Part shown: in pieces, positions 41,835-48,128 of the stretch
How positions within the stretch are numbered: position 1 is the stretch's first letter
How the letters are laid out: every line of letters begins with the position of its first letter
Assembly (NCBI GenBank): GCA_963664365.1
Contig: OY761144.1
Span: 2,728,001 to 2,792,000, forward strand
Source: VXRN01 sp963664365
GTDB taxonomy: Bacteria; Chloroflexota; Dehalococcoidia; Lucifugimonadales; UBA1123
Reading direction: 5' to 3'
DNA: 64,000 nucleotides
Notes under the pieces: generated by a model
What the model saw: only the letters and a program-made list of their open reading frames with translations
Told to the model about the DNA's origin: nothing
Database searches by the model: none
Translations under genes and position numbers: made by a program

Positions 41835-42710
41835 ATGCAAGCCAATACAAGCATCCTGCCGCAGACATCGGCGACGCGGTACGACGTCGCCGAGTTTCGT
41901 GACGTCACTTATGCCGCATACCGGGCGGAGTTGCGCGTGCTGCGCGTGCAGCTTCTGCTGCTGCAAGAGTGGGTGATGCGAGAGGGGTATCGGGTGGCGA
42001 TAGTTCTTGAAGGCCGAGACGCCGCGGGCAAAGGCTCGACAGCCTCCGGCATTACGCACTACCTGAACCCGAAGTCGGCGACTATCGTCAGCCAGGGCAT
42101 CCCGACGCCTAAGGAGATGCGGAACTGGCTGGGCACTCACTATAACCTTCTCCCGGACGTGGGCCATATCACGGTCTTCGACAGGTCGTGGTACTCGCGC
42201 GCGCTGATACAGCCCGTCATGGGTTACTGCTCGATGAGACAGTACAGCTATTTCATGAGCCGCGTTAACGACTGGGAGAAGTCGATAATCGACGAGGGGG
42301 TCTCTCTCCTCAAGGTTTACCTGTCGGTCTCGCGGGAGGCCCAGGACCTGCGCTTCAGGCTGCGCCGAGACAGCGAGCTCCAGTACTGGAAGTACTCGGC
42401 GACCGACCGCAAGGCCGCCGAACGCTGGCACATGCTGACCTATTTCAAGGAGCGGATGTTTGCGGTGACTTCCACCGACTACGCTCCCTGGGTGATAATC
42501 GACTCCGACAACAAGCACCAGGCGCGGCTCAACGCGATTCACTACATCCTGAGTCGGTTCGAGTATGACGACAAGGACTTGAGCTTGGAGCCGCTCCAGG
42601 CCGACGTCGATTCTGATAGGCTGACGGACGTGATCGTGGACGGCGTTTTGTTCAAGGACATGGACCTCGAACAGGTTGAAGTCTTAGAACGGGTCATGAT
42701 GAATGAATGA
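41835..42710 (+). CDS. Polyphosphate kinase 2 family protein
   Basis: 291 residues. YRVAIVLEGRDAAGKGSTAS holds the Walker A loop, HITVFDRSWYSRALIQPVMG the Walker B-type region, and RFRLRRDSELQYWKYSATDR the lid with conserved arginines. These are the hallmarks of PPK2, which transfers phosphate between polyphosphate and nucleotides. The RDAAGKG, FDRSWY and WK.S signature is complete. It is translationally coupled to a NUDIX gene by an eight-base overlap (ATGAATGAATGA), suggesting a joint role in nucleotide or phosphate metabolism. The class (ADP or AMP/GDP-using) cannot be assigned here. Confidence 0.92.
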   Translation: MQANTSILPQTSATRYDVAEFRDVTYAAYRAELRVLRVQLLLLQEWVMREGYRVAIVLEGRDAAGKGSTASGITHYLNPKSATIVSQGIPTPKEMRNWLGTHYNLLPDVGHITVFDRSWYSRALIQPVMGYCSMRQYSYFMSRVNDWEKSIIDEGVSLLKVYLSVSREAQDLRFRLRRDSELQYWKYSATDRKAAERWHMLTYFKERMFAVTSTDYAPWVIIDSDNKHQARLNAIHYILSRFEYDDKDLSLEPLQADVDSDRLTDVIVDGVLFKDMDLEQVEVLERVMMNE

Positions 42711-43179
42711 CGGTGAAATTCCGCGGATGTCGGCTGCCGGGGGGCTGGTTCTCTGCGGCGGCCACGCATTACTCATCAGAAAACACGGTTTATGGGACAT
42801 TCCCAAAGGCAAGAAGAAGAAAGAGAGCGCCGAGGTCTGCGCGGTGCGCGAGATCTCCGAGGAGACCGGCCTGGCCCCTGAGCTATTGCGGATCAGAAGC
42901 CCGCTCTGCCGGTCGAGCTACATCTCCTACTACTCGGGCAAGCCGTTCAACAAGACCGTCGAATGGTTCCTGCTGGATTACGCGGGAAAACTGAGCGACC
43001 CGCTCACTCCCGACCTGTCGGAAGACATCGACCTGTGCTGGTGGGTACAGATCGACGACCTGCTGGAGGCGCTGGAGACGGCTCGGCCCTATCTGCGTTC
43101 GGTGCGGCGCTCAATCGAGGGGTCATTCGACCTGCTGGAGACGGCGCCGGAGGCGGCAGTCGGAGTTGCCGCGTCGTGA
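42703..43179 (+). CDS. NUDIX hydrolase
   Basis: 158 residues. The NUDIX box is GKKKKESAEVCAVREISEET followed by GL, with the REISEE core coordinating magnesium. SAAGGLVLCGGHALLIRKHG is the typical leading strand and WDIPKGK the approach to the box. It hydrolyses nucleoside diphosphate-linked compounds; diadenosine polyphosphates or diphosphoinositol polyphosphates are plausible, given the PPK2 partner. The ATG overlaps the ppk2 stop. It ends ten bases before the convergent YbjQ gene. Confidence 0.9.
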   Translation: MNDGEIPRMSAAGGLVLCGGHALLIRKHGLWDIPKGKKKKESAEVCAVREISEETGLAPELLRIRSPLCRSSYISYYSGKPFNKTVEWFLLDYAGKLSDPLTPDLSEDIDLCWWVQIDDLLEALETARPYLRSVRRSIEGSFDLLETAPEAAVGVAAS

Positions 43180-43189
43180 CGCGCGGAGT

Positions 43190-43513
43190 CTAGCCCTCTT
43201 CCTCCGCCACGACCGCCGTGCCGTAGGCGAGCAACTCGGAGGCACCCTGGGTAATGCCGGCAGTTCCGAATCGCGTGGACACTATCGCGTTGGCGCCGAG
43301 CTCTTCCGCCCGCTCGATCATGCGCTGAGTAGCCAACTCGCGGCTTTCGGTAAGCAGGTTGGTGTACTCGGGCAACTCCCCGCCCACGAGGTTGCGCAGC
43401 CCCGCGGTGATGTCGCGGCCGATCGCGCGGGAGCGGACCGCGTTGCCCCTCACCAGTCCTTTGACCTCGGTGACTTTCATGCCGGGTATGTTTTCGGTAG
43501 TGACAATGATCAA
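43190..43513 (-). CDS. YbjQ/UPF0145 family protein
   Basis: 107 residues. MIIVTTENIPGMKVTEVKGL and VRGNAVRSRAIGRDITAGLR are near-consensus for the UPF0145/YbjQ fold, and AEELGANAIVSTRF with GASELLAYGTAVV completes it. Family members form pentameric rings and are sometimes called heavy-metal-binding, though the role is unresolved. It is a single-gene unit on the minus strand, 27 bases downstream of hicB. Confidence 0.9.
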   Translation of the reverse strand: MIIVTTENIPGMKVTEVKGLVRGNAVRSRAIGRDITAGLRNLVGGELPEYTNLLTESRELATQRMIERAEELGANAIVSTRFGTAGITQGASELLAYGTAVVAEEEG

Positions 43514-43540
43514 TTGGGCACCTCTGTTAGAACTTATATC

Positions 43541-43801
43541 TTAGGCCGTGACCGGAGTTCTCAGCGTTACGTAGGCCACCATCTCCCCGTCTTCGAGGGT
43601 AATGTCGTCAATGGAGCTTGGCGTAGGAACGTCCTTGCCATCCTCCGCCAACATGCTGACAAAGTCGGCCAGTACATCCTCGGCGTTCAGCAGCGCCTCG
43701 TCAACCGTGTTGCCCATGGCGCAGCACGCGCCGGGAATGTCGGGTATGACCACGCCATAAGCGCCTTTGCATCCATCCACAATCGCGGGATATCGGTTCA
43801 T
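43541..43801 (-). CDS. hicB: HicB-family antitoxin
   Basis: 86 residues. RYPAIVDGCKGAYGVVIPDI then PGACCAMGNTVDEALLNAED is the HicB partial RNase H fold; the C-terminal part is short and lacks the HTH of the 14020 paralogue. It starts four bases inside hicA (ATGA), the standard toxin-first order of hicAB. It neutralises the HicA ribonuclease. Confidence 0.9.
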   Translation of the reverse strand: MNRYPAIVDGCKGAYGVVIPDIPGACCAMGNTVDEALLNAEDVLADFVSMLAEDGKDVPTPSSIDDITLEDGEMVAYVTLRTPVTA

Positions 43802-43998
43802 CGTTGCGTACCCTCCGTCCAGCCCGCTGTCTTGGCAATAGCGCGGGCCACTCCATTGGAAACCACCCGATGACGGGGAAGAGCTATCGACTCTTCAATC
43901 TGAGAGTGGCGGTAGATGTCGTGATTGGAACCGTGCCTTACCAAGTACCAATCCTCTCTCCTGAGCCTCCGCTCTATCTTGCGTCTGTCCGTTTCCAT
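43798..43998 (-). CDS. hicA: HicA-family mRNA interferase toxin
   Basis: 66 residues. RREDWYLVRHGSNHDIYRHS includes the conserved glycine and catalytic histidine (HGSNH), and SIALPRHRVVSNGVARAIAK the family's P.H..........I.K pattern. It is a double-stranded RNA-binding-fold ribonuclease that cuts mRNA when freed from HicB. Translation is coupled to hicB by a four-base overlap. The pair appears intact. Confidence 0.88.
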   Translation of the reverse strand: METDRRKIERRLRREDWYLVRHGSNHDIYRHSQIEESIALPRHRVVSNGVARAIAKTAGWTEGTQR

Positions 43999-44034
43999 GC
44001 CTAAATACTAACATAGTTGGGACGAGCCGCTTCC

Positions 44035-44064
44035 TTGACCCCCGTTTCGGCTCAAACCTATAAT
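44035..44064 (+). promoter_or_regulatory. Sigma-70-type promoter of pheS
   Basis: TTGACC and TATAAT with an 18-base spacer, 36 bases before the pheS ATG. Confidence 0.7.
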
Positions 44065-44100
44065 CTGAGCCAGCCGCCTACTCAGTCAGACGGAGTTCAC

Positions 44101-45147
44101 ATGAGTCAAGTCCCAATAGCGGATCGAATCGAAGACCTGAGATCGCGGGCGCTTGCCAAGCTTGAATCGGTGCCCGATCTGAAATCGCTGGACGAATGGC
44201 GCGTCGCGTTCATGGGACGGCGCGGGGAGCTGACGCAGCTACTTCGCGGACTCGGCTCTCTGCCCGCCGAGGAGCGGCCTGTGGTTGGGGCCGCCGCCAA
44301 CACGCTCAGGCAGACGCTCCAGCAGGCGATGTCGGAGCGCGAAGCCGCGCTCAAGCGCGCTGCCGAGGTGGGCGAGGCGATAGACGTGACACTGCCGGGC
44401 TGGCCGATTCCAAAGGGCGGCATTCACCCGACGATCAAGATGGTGCGCGAGATATGCGCCGCGTTCGGGTCGATGGGCTTCAGCGTCGTGGAGGGGCCGG
44501 AGATCGAGTGGGACCGCTACAACTTCGAGATGTTGAACATACCCAAGGACCATCCGGCGCGGGACATGTGGGATACGCTCTGGATCGACTATGAGACGGA
44601 AGACGGCGAGCGTCCGATGCTGCTTCGGACTCACACCTCGCCGATGCAGGCGCGGATCATGGAGAGCGCCCGTCCGCCGGTGCGCGTGGTGGTTCCGGGG
44701 AAGTGCTACCGCTACGAGGCGACAGACCCTAGGCATGAGTGGCACTTCTACCAGATCGAGGGCCTGGCGGTGGACCGGGGTATTACGATGACCGATCTGA
44801 AGGGGACGCTGTATGAGTTCGCGCGGCGTATATTCGGAGTGGACCGCAAGGTAAGGTTCAGGTGCGACTACTTCCCGTTCGTGGAGCCGGGGGTGGATAT
44901 GTCCATCGACTGCTTCCTGTGCGACGGCGGAGGCTGCCGCGTGTGCAGCTCGACGGGCTGGATAGAGATCATGGGCGCGGGGATGGTGCATCCGAAAGTG
45001 CTGGAGGGCGTGGGGTACGACCCCAACATCTACACCGGGTTCGCGTTCGGAATGGGGCCTGAGCGCATCTCGATGCTGAAGCACGGTATAGACGACATCC
45101 GGCTGTTCTATTCGAACGACCTGCGGTTTTTGCGTCAGTTTGGGTAG
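44101..45147 (+). CDS. pheS: Phenylalanyl-tRNA synthetase alpha subunit
   Basis: 348 residues. The N-terminal coiled-coil (residues 1-85) leads to a class II catalytic core: GWPIPKGGIHPTIKMVREIC, motif 2 (VVVPGKCYRYEATDPRHEWH) and motif 3 (YTGFAFGMGPERISMLKHGI). The segment DCFLCDGGGCRVCSSTGW is a cysteine-containing insertion seen in some bacterial PheS. With PheT it charges tRNA-Phe. The ATG at 44101 follows a GGAG box and the strong promoter. pheT normally follows directly; here about 3 kb intervenes. Confidence 0.97.
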   Translation: MSQVPIADRIEDLRSRALAKLESVPDLKSLDEWRVAFMGRRGELTQLLRGLGSLPAEERPVVGAAANTLRQTLQQAMSEREAALKRAAEVGEAIDVTLPGWPIPKGGIHPTIKMVREICAAFGSMGFSVVEGPEIEWDRYNFEMLNIPKDHPARDMWDTLWIDYETEDGERPMLLRTHTSPMQARIMESARPPVRVVVPGKCYRYEATDPRHEWHFYQIEGLAVDRGITMTDLKGTLYEFARRIFGVDRKVRFRCDYFPFVEPGVDMSIDCFLCDGGGCRVCSSTGWIEIMGAGMVHPKVLEGVGYDPNIYTGFAFGMGPERISMLKHGIDDIRLFYSNDLRFLRQFG

Positions 45148-45187
45148 GGGGCGGACATGTGTCCGGCAGGAAAGGAGAACATCGAGA

Positions 45188-46057
45188 GTGGAATTCGACA
45201 AAATCGTAGCAATAGACTGGTCAGGGGCAAAACGTACGAATAAGAAGATACAGGTTGCGGAGTATCGGCCCGACAAAGACAACGTGAAGCTGGTTTCCCC
45301 TCGCCAGGGGGTCAATTGGACGAGGGGCAAAGTTTGGGAACGATATTTTGGCGAGCGTTGCAACGAGCGAATCTTGATAGGAATCGATTTTGCCTTTGCC
45401 TACCCTTTCTGCGATAAAAGGGCATACTTCCCTGGCCACAATGAAACCCCTCGTGACGCAACGTTACTATGGGCAAAAGTGGAAGAGATATGTGCCGGTG
45501 AATCGGATTTCTACGCAGGGCCGTTTTACCTGACTGAGAATGCAAAGTTCTCGGGCTATCTCTTGTTTCGAAGATATACGGAGTCCATGTACGAGGAACG
45601 ATTCAGGAAAACCGAGGACAAGTGTAAGCAGGCGGGATTCACGCCAAGTGACGTGTTCAAATGTGTCGGTCCGTCAGTGGGTGTTGGCTCCATTGCCGGA
45701 TTTCGATTCCTCCATAAGATCAAAACAAAAAGTGCTGCTCGCATTTGGCCGTTCTGCGGCAAACCCACATCCATCGGCACGACCGTAGTAGAAATCTACC
45801 CTGCCCTGTTCACTAAGCCTGCAGGAGTTTACAGTAATAGAAATCCAGAGACCAAACAACTAATGCACGCGTTGAAATGCTATAAAGTTGATCTCGCCCC
45901 CGAGTTAATAAGTCGTAAATCGTTTACTGACGATGAGCGAGATGCTTTGGTATCTGCTGCCGGGATGAAAAGGTGGTTAGACTGTAAGGGTAAATCGGCC
46001 TGGGAAGCAGCAGAGCGAAGTCATGCAATGTACGAGGGATGGATTTTTGGAATTTAG
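45188..46057 (+). CDS. DUF429-like RNase H-fold protein (first of two)
   Basis: 289 residues from a GTG with AAGGAG upstream. FDKIVAIDWSGAKRTNKKIQ shows a D-x-S-G strand typical of RNase H-like folds, ILIGIDFAFAYPFCDK supplies the second acidic strand, and the C-terminal KSFTDDERDALVSAAGMKRW matches the DUF429 (D.hDA..aA..a) helix with acidic residues. The fold predicts a metal-dependent nuclease or its inactive derivative. It is markedly more AT-rich than pheS. It sits between pheS and pheT, but outside the duplicated pheT 5' segment, so it may represent a separate or older insertion. Confidence 0.7.
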   Translation: MEFDKIVAIDWSGAKRTNKKIQVAEYRPDKDNVKLVSPRQGVNWTRGKVWERYFGERCNERILIGIDFAFAYPFCDKRAYFPGHNETPRDATLLWAKVEEICAGESDFYAGPFYLTENAKFSGYLLFRRYTESMYEERFRKTEDKCKQAGFTPSDVFKCVGPSVGVGSIAGFRFLHKIKTKSAARIWPFCGKPTSIGTTVVEIYPALFTKPAGVYSNRNPETKQLMHALKCYKVDLAPELISRKSFTDDERDALVSAAGMKRWLDCKGKSAWEAAERSHAMYEGWIFGI

Positions 46058-46165
46058 CGACGCGTGCATATTAATGTGGCTATATGACCATGCTTGCCCC
46101 AAGTCTCCGACAACGCTTATCGTATCAAGTCAAGGTCACCCTCAACCAAAACGGAACAGTGTCCA

Positions 46166-46381
46166 ATGCTAGTACCCATCTCCTGGCTGAAGAATTACGT
46201 GCCTGTTACCGACTCGCCGCATGACTTGGCGCACAAGCTGACTATGGCGGGGATCGAGATCGGAGAGGTGCAGGTCATCGATGGCGACTGGGACCGTGAG
46301 AAGGTCGTCGTCGGGCACGTGGTGAGAGTCGATTTTACACGCATCGACGAAAACGACAAGCGTTTTTCTATATGTAATTGA
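46166..46381 (+). pseudogene. Displaced 5' fragment of pheT
   Basis: The first 168 bases (46166-46333, 56 codons from ATG) align without gaps to pheT 48129-48296. There are 13 mismatches in 11 codons, only two of which change the residue (Val3/Ile3, Asp39/Gly39). After GTCGAT the similarity ends abruptly and the frame runs 15 more unrelated codons (FTRIDENDKRFSICN) to a stop. It lacks all catalytic and tRNA-binding domains. Most likely it is the original start of pheT, cut off by insertion. Confidence 0.92.
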
Positions 46382-46389
46382 GATTTGTG

Positions 46390-47043
46390 ATGATAGTTGC
46401 TGCTAAAATAGCTTTGAGGTTTGTGGTGGGTCTGTTGGTGTTCATGGCGTTTGCCGCCATGCTGGTGTTGGGTGTGAATCTGACCGAGAGCGGTGACGAG
46501 GGACCTGACGAACCTCAATATCCCAGCGGTCGCGCTCTGGACCTGTTGGAGTTGGAGAGGCAGATAATAAACACCACCAACAAAGTGAGGTCCGATCACG
46601 GGGCGGGGATATTGTCTGTCGATGAGAATATATCCTTGATAGCCCGGAACCACAGCGAAGATATGACCGTTTACGGCATGGAGCACGTGATAAAGGGAAA
46701 GGACGCCACCGACAGGGCCTTGGAGGCTGGATACGACTGCAGGGCTTACAGGGGCGGGGGAGTTATGTCTTACGGCTTTAGGGAGAACTTGGCCGAATAC
46801 CCGCGCATAGAGTTGTTCTTAACTAAAAACTCGTCTTGGATACCTGTTAGGTATCACGTGGATGAGCGGTCCATGGCCGATGAGATCGTTGAAGGTTGGA
46901 TGGACAGCCACGAACACAGAAAAGCCCTGCTAAACACCCACAATAAGAAGATTGGTGTGGGCGCGTCTGTGGTGGTTGTCGAGGATAACGGTTGGTACTC
47001 AGAACGGTTTTTTGTCACGCAAAACTTTTCCGAATGCGATTAA
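46390..47043 (+). CDS. CAP/SCP-domain membrane-anchored protein
   Basis: About 217 residues. The N-terminal helix LRFVVGLLVFMAFAAMLVLG anchors or exports it. The CAP domain follows: NTTNKVRSDHGAGILSVDEN, then ISLIARNHSEDMTVYGMEH with the conserved catalytic-like histidine and glutamate region, YGFRENLAEY, and a late HEHRKALLNTHNKKIGVGAS. CAP (CRISP/PR-1) proteins are secreted and of varied role. The ATG at 46390 is chosen; TTG 46378 and GTG 46387 are alternatives, and no good ribosome site is visible. AT-rich compared with pheT. Confidence 0.8.
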   Translation: MIVAAKIALRFVVGLLVFMAFAAMLVLGVNLTESGDEGPDEPQYPSGRALDLLELERQIINTTNKVRSDHGAGILSVDENISLIARNHSEDMTVYGMEHVIKGKDATDRALEAGYDCRAYRGGGVMSYGFRENLAEYPRIELFLTKNSSWIPVRYHVDERSMADEIVEGWMDSHEHRKALLNTHNKKIGVGASVVVVEDNGWYSERFFVTQNFSECD

Positions 47044-47136
47044 GGAGACTGTTGTGATTGAGTGTTACTATTGCGACGACGACATGGGGGTGATATAAAG
47101 GTATTTCGTGTGCTGTGCCCCTAGGGGTTGCCTATC

Positions 47137-47313
47137 ATGGATTCCAAGTACATGGAAGGGGTGGACGTGGAGGAGGAGCACGGAATCGAGATCGCGTACA
47201 CCGTCGATGAGTACAACACCAGGGTGAATTTGATAAAGTCCGAAAGTCCTGATACTCTTATCGGACAGCCCGATGTACGGAAATCCGGGGGCGAAAGGAG
47301 ACTTCAGCCGTGA
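47137..47313 (+). CDS. Small acidic protein coupled to DUF429 gene
   Basis: 58 residues beginning DSKYMEGVDVEEEHGIEIAY; not recognised. Its stop overlaps the GTG of the DUF429 gene by four bases (GTGA), which supports it being translated. The start is uncertain, with no clear ribosome site before the ATG. The C-terminus is basic and short. It could be a regulatory or antitoxin-like partner, but nothing in the sequence proves this. Confidence 0.4.
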   Translation: MDSKYMEGVDVEEEHGIEIAYTVDEYNTRVNLIKSESPDTLIGQPDVRKSGGERRLQP

Positions 47314-48110
47314 CCAAGAGCAATGCCAAGTATGTCGGCGTGGACGGATGCCCATGTGGATGGGTCAGTATTGGGCTTGACGGCGATTGTGGTTATGAAG
47401 TGAAAGGGTTCATGGAGTTTAAGGATCTGGTGGACTACTACTCGGATGCTTCCCTGATTCTCGTGGACATTCCGATAGGACTTCCCAAGGAAGAACCTCT
47501 AAGTTTTCGGAAATGTGACGAAGAGGCTCGGAGCGACAAAGTGTTGGGCGAGTACAGATCACGAGTTTTTCGTGTAGCGTCCCGTCGACTCGTAGAAGAG
47601 TTGAGACAAAATAAGGACTGGACGTACGAAAAGGCCAATACATGGTCAAAGAAGGCATTTGGAGGTAAGGGAATCGGTGCTCAAGAGTTCGGAATAGTGC
47701 GGAAGACCGATGAAGTAGACGAAGTAATGACTGGCACGGACCAACCCTCAAATGTGAGAGAAGTCCATCCTGAAGTCTGCTACTGGGCGCTGAACCCAAA
47801 AGGGGCTGTACTTCCAAAGAAGATTAAAGGAAAGATAAACCCAGATGGCATTAAAGAGCGTATGAAAGTCTTGCGACTCTCAAAGGCAATTCCTTGTGAT
47901 GACATCTTCACTTCTGCCCGTTCCAAGTTTTCGAGTAAAACTGCTGTCGGAGATGACGACATCCTCGACGCACTTGTAGCCGCCGTGACTGCCAAGCTCG
48001 GTTGCCAAGACGACTCCGACTACGAACTCCGCACCCTTCCCACTGACCCTCCAAAGGACTGCGAGGGCCTGCCAATGGAGATGGTGTACGCGATCAAGAA
48101 ATCAGACTAG
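47310..48110 (+). CDS. DUF429 family RNase H-fold protein (second of two)
   Basis: 266 residues from a GTG with AAGGAG eight bases upstream. KYVGVDGCPCGWVSIGLDGD is the family opening (GVDGC..GW), LILVDIPIGLPKEEP the second acidic strand with the conserved DIPIGL, and the end of the core AVGDDDILDALVAAVTAKLG carries the D-D-h-hDA..aA motif. The three acidic sites are those of RNase H-type nucleases, so nuclease activity is plausible but unproven. It differs clearly from the DUF429-like protein at 45188. It ends 18 bases before intact pheT, which it may help transcribe. Confidence 0.85.
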   Translation: MTKSNAKYVGVDGCPCGWVSIGLDGDCGYEVKGFMEFKDLVDYYSDASLILVDIPIGLPKEEPLSFRKCDEEARSDKVLGEYRSRVFRVASRRLVEELRQNKDWTYEKANTWSKKAFGGKGIGAQEFGIVRKTDEVDEVMTGTDQPSNVREVHPEVCYWALNPKGAVLPKKIKGKINPDGIKERMKVLRLSKAIPCDDIFTSARSKFSSKTAVGDDDILDALVAAVTAKLGCQDDSDYELRTLPTDPPKDCEGLPMEMVYAIKKSD

Positions 48111-48128
48111 ACCCTAGAAGGACTCCCC

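Larger units (their letters stand above)
46334..48128 (+). mobile_element. Candidate inserted segment in pheT (carries replacement pheT 5' end)
   Basis: The 1.8 kb between the end of the displaced pheT fragment and the start of intact pheT holds a CAP-domain gene, a small coupled frame and a DUF429 gene, all AT-rich. Together with the 168-base direct repeat it behaves like a cassette that entered pheT after codon 56 and restored the gene with its own copy of the 5' end. No integrase or transposase is seen, so mobility is inferred only from the repeat and composition. Confidence 0.4.

Noticed and set aside
46334..48128. Insertion sequence or transposon
   Set aside because: No transposase, no terminal inverted repeats; only the pheT direct repeat supports an insertion.
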